Assembly (NCBI GenBank): GCA_045636225.1
Contig: JAZTXB010000077.1
Span: forward strand, 1 to 40,028
DNA: 40,028 bases
Direction: 5' to 3'
Source: UMGS1613 sp045636225
GTDB taxonomy: Bacteria > Bacillota_I > Bacilli_A > RF39 > UBA660
Part shown: in pieces, positions 1 through 9,223 of the stretch
Layout: the number at the start of each line of letters is the position of its first letter
Position numbering within the stretch: the stretch's first letter is position 1
Position numbers and translations under genes: made by a program
Notes under the pieces: generated by a model
What the model was told of the DNA's origin: nothing
Database searches by the model: none
The model's input: the letters and a program-made list of their open reading frames with translations, nothing else

Positions 1-123
1 GAAATAAAAGATTAAACTAAATATTAATAGAACTAAATTTTTATATTTTTTAGGCATTATTAAATATATTATAAGTAAAATTGGTAAAAAATAATATAAA
101 AATGTAATACTTGAAAAAAGCAT
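1..123 (-). CDS. MBOAT family O-acyltransferase (AlgI-like), N-terminal part only
   Basis: Seen: an ATG at 123 follows a good RBS (AAAGGAGATAAAAT) and opens a frame of 41 codons that runs off the left edge. It begins MLFSSITFLYYFLPILL, then an 'MPKKYKNLVLLIFSLIFYF' stretch. Known: membrane-bound O-acyltransferases of the AlgI/PatA type begin with nearly this sequence (MxFSSxxFLxxFLP... P..xxNLxLLxxSLxFYxWGEP), the first two membrane segments of a polytopic enzyme that O-acylates extracellular polysaccharide. Context: the lipoprotein at 169-624 lies just upstream, separated by a hairpin. The start region is diagnostic but the catalytic His lies outside the window, so substrate and completeness cannot be judged. 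Confidence 0.8.
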   Translation of the reverse strand, partial: MLFSSITFLYYFLPILLIIYLIMPKKYKNLVLLIFSLIFYF

Positions 124-140
124 ATTTTATCTCCTTTAAT

Positions 141-164
141 AAAAGTCTTCCTAAGAAGACTTTT
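141..164 (-). terminator. Hairpin terminator/attenuator between the small lipoprotein gene and the MBOAT gene
   Basis: Perfect 10-bp inverted repeat AAAAGTCTTC / GAAGACTTTT around a 4-nt loop, with a T run on either strand. It lies after the stop codon at 169-171 and 18 bp before the MBOAT start codon, so it either ends the upstream transcript or limits read-through into the MBOAT gene. Confidence 0.75.
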
Positions 165-168
165 TTTA

Positions 169-624
169 TTATAACTTATTAAATTCCGTTTCTATTTTAT
201 CAGTAGTAGCTTCCGAAGACATTATAAGTATAATTAAATTTCCTTTACTTTCTACTTCTACATCCTCAGCTTCTACACAAATCCATTTTCTAGGATTTAC
301 ACTATTTTCTATTTTTTCTTTTACTGCTTCAACATTTGCATTATCTTTAACACGTACAAGAACTACTGAATGAGCAATTGAACCTACTGCAGATTCACTT
401 GCTAATGCTTCTTCAAATTCAATATCTGATGTACCTAAAAACATTTCTACGTTTTCATCTGTAACTTCTACATTCATTAACCCCATTGGTCTTTGATCTT
501 CTGGTACTGAAGCATATACTTTGTCCATTATTTCTTCTAATGTACCCTTAACATTCTTTTCTCCGCATCCTGTTAAACTTACTGTTAACACGAAAGCAGC
601 AACCATAAATAAAATTTTTTTCAT
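169..624 (-). CDS. Small putative lipoprotein, possibly DUF4358-like
   Basis: Seen: 151 residues with a signal peptide (MKKILFMVAAFVLTVSLTGC) and lipobox LTGC, so Cys20 is probably lipidated and the protein held outside the membrane. The rest is acidic and soluble, with conserved-looking stretches 'GTLEEIMDKVYASV', 'ALASESAVGSIAHSVVLVR' and 'NPRKWICVEAEDVEV'. RBS GGAGGAAGAAA precedes the ATG. From memory this resembles the DUF4358 lipoproteins found beside MBOAT and DHHW-type acetylation genes in Bacillota; the neighbouring MBOAT start at 123 fits that. Function unknown; a role in modifying a surface polymer is inference from position only. Confidence 0.7.
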   Translation of the reverse strand: MKKILFMVAAFVLTVSLTGCGEKNVKGTLEEIMDKVYASVPEDQRPMGLMNVEVTDENVEMFLGTSDIEFEEALASESAVGSIAHSVVLVRVKDNANVEAVKEKIENSVNPRKWICVEAEDVEVESKGNLIILIMSSEATTDKIETEFNKL

Positions 625-650
625 TTTCTTCCTCCTATAATAACAATTTA

Positions 651-678
651 ATTATATCATATTTATACAAATTTACAA
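651..678 (-). promoter_or_regulatory. Putative sigma-A promoter for the small lipoprotein gene
   Basis: TTGTAA (673-678) and TATAAT (651-656) separated by 16 nt, directly upstream of the RBS and ATG at 624. Confidence 0.5.
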
Positions 679-692
679 CACTATTTTACAAA

Positions 693-1493
693 CTAAATAT
701 CATTAATAAAATTAAGTTTATTTATTATATCGCTACCTATTATTTCATTAGTTAAGTCAATACACTTTTCATACATTCTTATTTGCTCTTTATAATGAGC
801 ATCAATTCCATATAATACTTTTATATTATATTGTGATGCAATCTCCCAAAATTCTTTTGAAGGGTAAACTACTCTACTTTTTCTTCCTATTAAATATAAA
901 AACGGATCTGTTAAATTTATTTCTAGAGGTATATTATATTTTTCAGCTGATTTACATATCATGTGAGCAACTTTTTCCTCATTATCTGTAAATGTATCTC
1001 TTGCAAGCATATAAAGGTCTGGATGTACAATAATATCAGGGATCCCTTTTTCCATTGCCATACAAATATATTCTGCATATTTAATCAAATCAGCATCATT
1101 AAAATCATGATGTCTAAACTTTTTTATAGTTTTATTATCTTCTGAATATATATAGTGCTGACCTAAAACCAATATATCAGTTTCTTGTTTTAAATCTAAT
1201 AAGTTTTGTTCTTGAACTGGTAAATATTCAATTTCAAATCCAATTTTTATATCTACTATATTTTTATATTTTTCTTTTAATTCTTTAATACTTTTTAAAT
1301 ATTCATCCTTTTCATCATATCTCATACGCATATATCTTTCATCATCTATACCATCTTTACTTGGTGCATGATCTGTAAAAGCTATTTTTTCAAATCCTTT
1401 TTCTAATAATTCCTTTACAAAATCTTCATCTGTCATAGTCGAATCTGCATGACCACATCTATACGTATGTGTATGATAATTAAATTTTTGCAC
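693..1493 (-). CDS. PHP-family histidinol-phosphatase-like metal phosphoesterase
   Basis: Seen: 266 residues with the PHP-domain signatures: an N-terminal HTHT motif (YHTHTYRCGHAD, residues 6-17), 'AFTDHAP' near 38-44, 'DIIVHPDLY' near 153 and 'GIDAHY' near 230. These supply the His/Asp ligands of the di/trinuclear metal site. Known: the HisJ/HisK type dephosphorylates histidinol phosphate, but the fold is used on other phosphoesters too. Start: GTG at 1493 with GGAGG six bases upstream. It starts 14 bp after the aminotransferase-GNAT stop, so the two are one operon. No other histidine biosynthesis gene is present, so the substrate is uncertain. Confidence 0.85.
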   Translation of the reverse strand: MQKFNYHTHTYRCGHADSTMTDEDFVKELLEKGFEKIAFTDHAPSKDGIDDERYMRMRYDEKDEYLKSIKELKEKYKNIVDIKIGFEIEYLPVQEQNLLDLKQETDILVLGQHYIYSEDNKTIKKFRHHDFNDADLIKYAEYICMAMEKGIPDIIVHPDLYMLARDTFTDNEEKVAHMICKSAEKYNIPLEINLTDPFLYLIGRKSRVVYPSKEFWEIASQYNIKVLYGIDAHYKEQIRMYEKCIDLTNEIIGSDIINKLNFINDI

Positions 1494-1507
1494 AGTCTTC
1501 CTCCTTT

Positions 1508-3562
1508 TTAGTTTTTATCTAAAACTTTTTTTAAATCAAAATAGAAACCATATTCTTTATATAATTCGTCTCCTATTTTGGCATCTTTTTCTATTACTTT
1601 TTTACCGCCTAATTTCTCATAAAATTTTATTGCATCTTTATTATCAGATAGACACCAAATAATCATATTAGTTTTACCTTTGCTTAAAAGCTCTTTTGCT
1701 GTTTCTTTTAGTAAATTAGTCCCTATTCCCTTTCTTTTTTCACTTGGTTTAATATATAAACTAACTAACTCAGAATCAAAATTGCCACTCTTATCACTAA
1801 GATGGAAACAAGAATACCCTAAAATTTCATCATCTCTTACCGCCACAAATACCAAGTCTTTATATTCTTCAAAACTAGCTATATATCTTTCTGTTTGTTT
1901 TTTATAATCTAATGTTTTTAAATATTTAGATGCGATTATCTTATCATAAGTATCCGTCCATCCATCTATTTTTATTTTTGCCATTTGCGCTTGATCTTTT
2001 AATTCATTCTTTCTTATTATATAATCATCTTTTGTTTTTAATAATTTTAATGCATTATGCATATTCTTAAAAGCTGTTATCATCTTATCATCATCAAAGG
2101 CAGTTGTTACTCTACCTATTAGTTCATCTTCATATGGCCAGCTTATAGATTGACCTACTAAAAATCTTATTCTACAAGTTTTATAAAAAAACTTAAGTAA
2201 ATCTCTTTCTGTATTTATTATTTCTCCATCATATTTCATGCCTTTAATTTTAGTAAAATCAAGTAAAGCAAAAAATCCAGATTCTACTTCTAAATTCTTA
2301 GGAAATGATACATAAGGTAATCCTTTTAATATTTCATCAGATTCTTCTTTTAATATATCTTTAACGCTACTATATATTTTATTTTTAAAATTACTATCTA
2401 CACTATCAATTCCAATTACAAGTGCCTTTAAAAGATTATATTTATAAATATATTTACTTCTAAGTTCTGTAAAATATTCTTTATAAACTTTTTCTCTTTC
2501 TTTAGTTGTATTAAATGCACCTACTAAAGCTCTACCAACAATATCAGGAGCAGAATCCATCTCTTGAAATATTCTATTTATAACTTCTCTTATTATTATT
2601 TCATCAGCTACTACAAAACCTGCTCTTAAAGATGCAAGACCATAACTCTTTGAGAGTCCAAAAAGTGATATTGTATTTCTAAACATACCAGGGATAGTAG
2701 CAAGTGGTTTAGCAATATTATTTTCGTCAAATGTTATGTCTCTATATACCAAGTCATCTATTACAAATACTCCTCTTTTTAAACAAACATCTCCTATTTC
2801 TTTTAATAATTCTACTTGTTTTTCACCCATTACTTTTCCTGTAGGATTATTCGGATTAGCATTTACAAAAGCAACTACTCTTGGTACATAGCCTTTTCTT
2901 CTATTATATACTTTTTGAAGACTATCATTTATATCATCTATTTTATTAGCTAATTTTTTAGGGTTAATAAAGAAATTATCTTCTTTTTCTAACGGTAAAA
3001 TTTCTACTTCAGCACCTGCTCTTTCTGCTCTAATTGTAAACAGTCCATAATTAGGCCCTGTTACAAGCACAACATCTCCAGGTTTTGAAATTATATTTAT
3101 TATTATATTAAAAGTTATTGATGTAGATGGAAGAAATGTAATATTATGAACAGAAAGTCCCTTTTCATCTATATCACTATATGAATAAGGTGTATCATTA
3201 ATAAATCCTTCTTTTTCTATATAATCAAGTAAAACTTTTCTAATATAATCATCACCTTCAGTATAAGGATAACGATATAAGTTATTAGAATCTAGTGATT
3301 TTTTCATTTCTTCTATTGAAAGTGGGAATGGTTTATAATCGATTGGATTACCTCCACCTAAATCAGTATCTGGTATTGTAATGATATTCTCATCACGTAC
3401 TTCATAACCATAAAATTCTATTGCATCTGCAATATTTTGTACTGTTGGGTTAAATTTTTCTCCATCTATTCTACTTCCTATACAAGGAAGACCAAATCTT
3501 CTTTCACTTAAATTAGGATTTTCTCTTAATAATCTATCTATTGCACTTGATTTAATTAGCAT
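1508..3562 (-). CDS. PLP-dependent aminotransferase (class I/II) fused to a C-terminal GNAT acetyltransferase
   Basis: Seen: 684 residues. Residues about 40-510 form a fold-type I aminotransferase: 'NPNNPTG' (236-242), 'VIDDLVYRD' (267-275) and the PLP lysine in 'GLSKSYGLASLRAG' (Lys305). An insert of about 60 residues follows near 380-440. Residues about 525-684 form a GNAT domain with acetyl-CoA motif A 'SLYIKPSEKRKGIGTNLL' (601-618) and the usual C-terminal 'NKDAIKFYEKLGGKK'. Known: each domain is normally a separate protein. RBS GAGGTGG lies upstream of ATG 3562; the gene is followed 14 bp later by the PHP phosphatase. Inference: one domain may make an amine or amino acid the other acetylates. 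Substrates cannot be read from sequence. Confidence 0.88.
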   Translation of the reverse strand: MLIKSSAIDRLLRENPNLSERRFGLPCIGSRIDGEKFNPTVQNIADAIEFYGYEVRDENIITIPDTDLGGGNPIDYKPFPLSIEEMKKSLDSNNLYRYPYTEGDDYIRKVLLDYIEKEGFINDTPYSYSDIDEKGLSVHNITFLPSTSITFNIIINIISKPGDVVLVTGPNYGLFTIRAERAGAEVEILPLEKEDNFFINPKKLANKIDDINDSLQKVYNRRKGYVPRVVAFVNANPNNPTGKVMGEKQVELLKEIGDVCLKRGVFVIDDLVYRDITFDENNIAKPLATIPGMFRNTISLFGLSKSYGLASLRAGFVVADEIIIREVINRIFQEMDSAPDIVGRALVGAFNTTKEREKVYKEYFTELRSKYIYKYNLLKALVIGIDSVDSNFKNKIYSSVKDILKEESDEILKGLPYVSFPKNLEVESGFFALLDFTKIKGMKYDGEIINTERDLLKFFYKTCRIRFLVGQSISWPYEDELIGRVTTAFDDDKMITAFKNMHNALKLLKTKDDYIIRKNELKDQAQMAKIKIDGWTDTYDKIIASKYLKTLDYKKQTERYIASFEEYKDLVFVAVRDDEILGYSCFHLSDKSGNFDSELVSLYIKPSEKRKGIGTNLLKETAKELLSKGKTNMIIWCLSDNKDAIKFYEKLGGKKVIEKDAKIGDELYKEYGFYFDLKKVLDKN

Positions 3563-3603
3563 ACTACCACCTCTAATAAAGATATTATATCATAATAAAC
3601 AAA

Positions 3604-3628
3604 AAAAATATGATAATATCATATTTTT
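3604..3628 (-). terminator. Terminator of the SDR gene
   Basis: Perfect 11-bp inverted repeat (AAAAATATGAT / ATCATATTTTT, loop 3 nt) overlapping the SDR stop codon, then a run of T on the minus strand. Confidence 0.7.
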
Positions 3629-4547
3629 ATCCCATTACTTGACCACCATTATTATGTATTACCTGCCCTGTCATATAACTTGAATCATCGCTAGCTAAAA
3701 ATACAAATGTAGGCGCAAGTTCATATGGCATAGCACCTCTTGCCATTGCAGCATCAGCTCCTAATGACGGTATTTTTTCTTTTACCCAACATGCAGGTTG
3801 AAGTGGAGTCCAAAAAAATCCTGGGGCAATAGCATTTACTCTTATATTTTTTAAAGCTAAATTACGGGCAAGTGAGCGTGTAAAACCAACAATAGCTCCC
3901 TTTGTTGTAACATAATCTATTAATTGTGGATCTCCATAAAAAGTAGTTACTGAAGACAAATTAATAATAGAAGCACCTGATTGTAAATAAGGTAAAGCCT
4001 CTCTTGTCAAATAAAACATTCCATATACATTTACTTTCATAGTCCTATCAAATTGTTCATCACTTATACAATCTAAGTAATCCTGCTGATACTGAACTCC
4101 AGCATTATTAATTAATATATCTATCTTCCCGAATCTATTTAATGTAAAATTAACTATCTCTTTACAAAAATTTTTGTCACTTATATCACCAGATAATAAT
4201 TCACATTCTCCTCCTAATGATTCTATATATTTTTTTGTTTCCATTGCATCTTCATGCTCATTATAATATGGAATTATAAGTTTAGCACCTTCCTTAGCAA
4301 AAGCAACTGCAGCAGCTCTTCCAAGTCCACTATCTCCACCTGTTATAATAGCAACCTTTTCTTTTAATTTGCCACTCCCCTTATAATTAGGATTATCAAA
4401 TATAGGTCTTGGATTCATTAAGTATTCCATTCCTGGTTGCTTGCTTTGAGATTGTTCCGGTGCTAAAATATTATACTCTATACTTTTTATTCCAGTATTA
4501 CCAAAATACTGATAATATTGATTACCATAAGTATAATCAAAATTCAT
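3627..4547 (-). CDS. Short-chain dehydrogenase/reductase, general-stress-protein-39 (YdaD/YhdF) type
   Basis: Seen: 306 residues. A long N-terminal extension (about 1-55, with 'QPGMEYLMNPRPIFDNP') precedes the Rossmann core. The nucleotide motif is TGGDSGLG (about 69-76), then 'INNAGVQYQ', catalytic Ser in 'NLSSVTTFYG' and the Tyr-x-x-x-Lys pair in 'YVTTKGA'. The end 'SSYMTGQVIHNNGGQVMG' is the usual SDR C-terminus. Known: this subfamily (B. subtilis GSP39, YhdF) keeps the 'QPG.E..M.P.P' extension and uses NAD(P)H; natural substrates are unclear. It looks monocistronic, with terminators on both sides. Confidence 0.9.
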   Translation of the reverse strand: MNFDYTYGNQYYQYFGNTGIKSIEYNILAPEQSQSKQPGMEYLMNPRPIFDNPNYKGSGKLKEKVAIITGGDSGLGRAAAVAFAKEGAKLIIPYYNEHEDAMETKKYIESLGGECELLSGDISDKNFCKEIVNFTLNRFGKIDILINNAGVQYQQDYLDCISDEQFDRTMKVNVYGMFYLTREALPYLQSGASIINLSSVTTFYGDPQLIDYVTTKGAIVGFTRSLARNLALKNIRVNAIAPGFFWTPLQPACWVKEKIPSLGADAAMARGAMPYELAPTFVFLASDDSSYMTGQVIHNNGGQVMG

Positions 4548-4582
4548 AACATCACCAATATAGTATATTCAACTATATAAAA

Positions 4583-4610
4583 AAAGATATAAGAATTTTC
4601 TTATATCTTT
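4583..4610 (-). terminator. Terminator of the collagen-like lipoprotein gene
   Basis: 11-bp inverted repeat AAAGATATAAG / CTTATATCTTT with a 6-nt loop, then a T run on the minus strand, just after the stop at 4619. Confidence 0.8.
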
Positions 4611-4618
4611 TATAATAA

Positions 4619-6760
4619 TTATGTATTAGACGTTAATACAAAACGAGTTGATTTATCAGGGCTACTATTTCCAACACTACTATAAAAAGAAAAAATCCCT
4701 GAATACATTTTACTATTAAAAGCGCCACCACGAATTAACCATGAACCAGCAGCAGAAACAAAATTAGGAAAGTCAAGATACCAACTCTGTGTTTCACTTA
4801 TCGCATGTCCATAGCAAACGCCACCATTGCACGCTCTTTGAATATTTATAGTTGTTCCACTACCAGCTTTATATACATTATAATATTTTTCTTCTGGCCA
4901 TTCAATTCCTTCTATATCTACTCCTTTAAAGCCTGAATTCATTGGAATTTTATATCCATCTGAATTTGATAAAACTGCCATTGTAGAATCCCAAGCGCCA
5001 CCACTCATATCATATACTCCATATATATTTCCTGTTGTTGAAGCTATCTTTTTCATATCCCTTATATCTGTTTTAGTATTTGTATTATACTTTAGTAAAT
5101 AACCATCATATGTATAAAAGCCTGATTCTGAATATTGTGTTTCTACATCCGGTTTATCAGTGTATACTGTATTTACTGCAGTATTTCCAGAATACGAGCC
5201 TCCACTTCTTCCCGTATAATAACTAGCAGAATTATTTATATACACTTCTCTTTCTGCACCTTCATAATTAATATTTCCATATTTTCCGTATCTGCTTTGA
5301 GTTAAGTAAGCTACTGCTCCCCATTCACTATTTTTTATCATATGTGTATCTGTTATTTGTTTATTTATTCCAAAAACATTGTTTTCTTTGTTCATTGATT
5401 TTATTGCATAAAAGAAACCGGATATTTTATTTTTTCTTAGAGCTTGAACATTAGGTTTACTTCGTAATCCAGATGAAATTTCACACTCTTCGTTTGAACA
5501 TTCTAAATTATCAGTTGGTGTACTAGACGCCAATGTTTCATGACTTAATTCAAACTTGCTCATCCATATTCCGCTTATCTCTTTTCCTCCAAAATTAAAT
5601 GCAGGATGTACTTTATATCCTTCACTAGCTACCGTATCATTTACACTTATAAAGTTAATTTCAATTTCTCCTGGACTTGAAGTACTTGTTCCACCTTTTC
5701 CATAAGTACCCTCTATTTTATACTCATATCTTGGTATCCATACTAACATCGCTAATGCATCTGCCTTACTTCCAGTTACTGATACTGTATCTCCCACATT
5801 CTTTTCTATTCCTTTTTTTAGTATTACTGCATTTGCCCATTCTTGTTCAACATAACTATACCACTTGGAACTTGCATCTGCTACTACCCAATTATTTCCA
5901 TCATATATTACAGGTGTTAATGTTCCATTATATAAATCTGGTACTTCTATATTTGATTCTTTATATACATTTTTCATTTCATTATTAATTCTCATAATAA
6001 ATTTATCACTATATTCCATTTGATAATCAACAACCGAATTATTCGCTACTGTTATTTTTCCACTTGTAGGTTTTTGAAATCCACTATCAACAAATAATTC
6101 ATTATCACAAATATTATCGTTTATTGTTCCCAAACATACATTACCATTATCTAATATTGGATAGGTACTATTTGCTACTCCTAAATTAGATGACAATACA
6201 ACAAGATTAACTTTTTGTAAATAAAAATCAGCAAGTTCAGTTCCACTCAAATCAGCGCCATCTTTACCAGCTTCTCCCTGAGCTTTTACATTTGTAACTA
6301 CACCATTTATTACCCAATATCCTTCTTCATTTATTGTGACTGTTGGCGTTTGACCATCAATTCCATCCTTGCCATCTTTTCCATCTGTCCCATTTTGGCC
6401 ATCTATTCCGTCTTTACCATCTATTCCATTTTGACCAGCTAGACCATCTTTTCCATCAGCACCATCTTCACCTTGGGCTTTTATGTTTGTAACTACGCCA
6501 TTTACTACCCAGTAACCATTTTCATTTATTGATATTGTTGTTGATTGGCCATCTTTACCATCTGTTCCATTCTCTGCTTTTGCAAGTATACTTGTAGTTA
6601 CACCATTTATTACCCAATAACCATTTTCATTTATCGATATCGTTGGAGTTTTACCATCTTTACCATCAACTCCATCAATTCCGTCTTTTCCACTACAACC
6701 GGTTAAAAGACTAGCTACAATAACCATTAAACATAAAAATTTCTTAGCACTATTTTTCAT
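4619..6760 (-). CDS. Surface lipoprotein: collagen-like repeats, pilin-like module and FGE/C-type-lectin-like C-terminal domain
   Basis: Seen: 713 residues from ATG 6760 (GGAGA nine bases upstream; an in-frame TTG nine bases earlier is less likely). A signal peptide ends in lipobox LLTGC (Cys22). Residues 23-170 are Gly-x-y collagen-like runs (GKDG, GIDG, GQNG) alternating with three copies of a 26-residue unit 'TPTISINENGYWVINGV'. Residues about 175-260 ('YPILDNGNVCL...ICDNEL') match part of the neighbouring prepilin-like protein. From about 339 ('LVWIPRYEYKI') to the end is a globular domain with FGE/sulfatase-modifying-factor hallmarks: 'GNIYGVYDMSGGAWDS' and 'SWLIRGGAF...GIFSFYSS...TRFVL'. 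No FGE catalytic cysteine pair is apparent, so binding or adhesion is more likely than catalysis (inference). It follows the prepilin gene on the same strand, with a terminator between. Confidence 0.85.
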   Translation of the reverse strand: MKNSAKKFLCLMVIVASLLTGCSGKDGIDGVDGKDGKTPTISINENGYWVINGVTTSILAKAENGTDGKDGQSTTISINENGYWVVNGVVTNIKAQGEDGADGKDGLAGQNGIDGKDGIDGQNGTDGKDGKDGIDGQTPTVTINEEGYWVINGVVTNVKAQGEAGKDGADLSGTELADFYLQKVNLVVLSSNLGVANSTYPILDNGNVCLGTINDNICDNELFVDSGFQKPTSGKITVANNSVVDYQMEYSDKFIMRINNEMKNVYKESNIEVPDLYNGTLTPVIYDGNNWVVADASSKWYSYVEQEWANAVILKKGIEKNVGDTVSVTGSKADALAMLVWIPRYEYKIEGTYGKGGTSTSSPGEIEINFISVNDTVASEGYKVHPAFNFGGKEISGIWMSKFELSHETLASSTPTDNLECSNEECEISSGLRSKPNVQALRKNKISGFFYAIKSMNKENNVFGINKQITDTHMIKNSEWGAVAYLTQSRYGKYGNINYEGAEREVYINNSASYYTGRSGGSYSGNTAVNTVYTDKPDVETQYSESGFYTYDGYLLKYNTNTKTDIRDMKKIASTTGNIYGVYDMSGGAWDSTMAVLSNSDGYKIPMNSGFKGVDIEGIEWPEEKYYNVYKAGSGTTINIQRACNGGVCYGHAISETQSWYLDFPNFVSAAGSWLIRGGAFNSKMYSGIFSFYSSVGNSSPDKSTRFVLTSNT

Positions 6761-6851
6761 ATTTGTCAATCTCCTACTCTAAAAAAATTATATGGAGAAA
6801 AAAATGTCAACAATTGTCTAATTATTAATTAAAATAATTAATTAATATAAA

Positions 6852-6871
6852 AAGTCGTATAAAAACGACTT
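6852..6871 (-). terminator. Terminator of the prepilin-like gene
   Basis: 7-bp inverted repeat AAGTCGT / ACGACTT with 6-nt loop, followed on the minus strand by TTTTTATATTAATT, right after the stop at 6877. Confidence 0.8.
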
Positions 6872-6876
6872 CCCTA

Positions 6877-8136
<1,260 letters not shown>

Positions 8137-8194
8137 ATTACTACCTACCTTATATATTTAGTATATATTATTTATATTTTTTTTACAATAAAAA

Positions 8195-8225
8195 AACTTG
8201 AGTTTATTTTATATAAGCCCAAGTT
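8195..8225 (-). terminator. Terminator of the potABCD operon
   Basis: 8-bp stem AACTTGGG / CTCAAGTT (minus strand, one G-U pair) overlapping the end of potD, followed by TTTTTTTA. The loop is long (15 nt). Confidence 0.6.
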
Positions 8226-9223
8226 TTATCATATAGTTTAACTTTGTCTCCTATATTTTTTACAAAAAATCCATTTTTAATCTTATCATCTGATATGTTA
8301 GCTGCATCATTAAATAAATAATCATCACCTAATATTTTATCAGTTTCTATATTTATATTCTTATAAGGATATGACTCTATTATTTGTTTCATTATATCAG
8401 GTCTTAATATATAATCGATAAAAAGATATGTGTCATCTTTATTTTTTGCTCCTTTTGGTATAACAAAATTATCTATAGAAAGAGCAATTCCTTCTTTAGG
8501 AAAAATAATTTCTATATTAGGATTTAATTCTTTGGTAATAGCTGCTTCTGCATTCCATAAAACAGCTATCGAAGCTTCTTCTGTAATTAAAAAGTTTTTT
8601 GGACTATCACTATCATAAGCTTTTAAATTTTGTTTTAATTTTAGTAACCAATTTTTTGCTATGTCAAGTTCTTCTTCAATTATTGAATTCATATTAAAAT
8701 TATTTGCTAAAAGTGCCATACCAATTATTATTCTTTGATCATCTATTAAAACTATTTCATTTTTATATTTAGGATTTAACAAATCATTGTATGAATCTAT
8801 ATAATCATGTATTTTATCTCTATTTACAGCAAGTACAGTAGTTGCCGCTATAAAAGGTATTGAATATTCATTATTAGAATCATATTCTAAATTCAAATAA
8901 TTTTTATTTATATTATTTAAATTAGAAATTTTACTTAAATCTATAGTTTCTATAAGACTTCTTGTTTTCATTATTTCTACCATATAGTCACTAGGAAATA
9001 CTAAATCATAAGTTCCCGTTTTTGCACTTGATACTTTTGCTAATAACTCTTCATTTGAAGAATATGTACTATAATTTACATTTACACCAGTTTCTTTTTC
9101 AAAATCTTCTATTACATCATTAGGTATATAAGATGACCAATTAAGTACATTAATAACTCTGTTATCATCTTTACTACATCCTACACATAGTATTAATAAA
9201 ATAAATAATAATACTTTTTTCAT
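8204..9223 (-). CDS. potD: Spermidine/putrescine ABC transporter, substrate-binding lipoprotein
   Basis: Seen: 339 residues; signal peptide MKKVLLFILLILCVGC with a lipobox (Cys16). The mature part begins with the PotD-like 'VINVLNWSSYIPNDVIEDFE' and continues 'TYDLVFPSDYMVEIM' and 'PFIAATTVLAVNRDKI', a periplasmic-binding-protein type 2 fold. Known: PotD/PotF delivers polyamines to PotABC. It is the last gene of a four-gene overlapping operon; its ATG overlaps the potC TGA (ATGA). Putrescine versus spermidine preference cannot be set from sequence. Confidence 0.93.
   Translation of the reverse strand: MKKVLLFILLILCVGCSKDDNRVINVLNWSSYIPNDVIEDFEKETGVNVNYSTYSSNEELLAKVSSAKTGTYDLVFPSDYMVEIMKTRSLIETIDLSKISNLNNINKNYLNLEYDSNNEYSIPFIAATTVLAVNRDKIHDYIDSYNDLLNPKYKNEIVLIDDQRIIIGMALLANNFNMNSIIEEELDIAKNWLLKLKQNLKAYDSDSPKNFLITEEASIAVLWNAEAAITKELNPNIEIIFPKEGIALSIDNFVIPKGAKNKDDTYLFIDYILRPDIMKQIIESYPYKNINIETDKILGDDYLFNDAANISDDKIKNGFFVKNIGDKVKLYDKTWAYIK

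Noticed and set aside
4619..4760. Possible diversity-generating retroelement variable region at the end of the FGE-like domain
   Set aside because: No reverse transcriptase or template repeat is seen in the window, and the terminal codons are not enriched in AAY.
5677..5988. Plus-strand open frames within the lipoprotein and prepilin genes (also 7314-7652 and 7797-8021)
   Set aside because: Leu/Tyr/His-rich shadow translations of AT-rich minus-strand genes with no RBS.
6770..6830. Promoter TTGACA...TATAAT ahead of the collagen-like lipoprotein
   Set aside because: Both boxes are present but only about 12 nt apart, too close for a normal sigma-A promoter; left unannotated.
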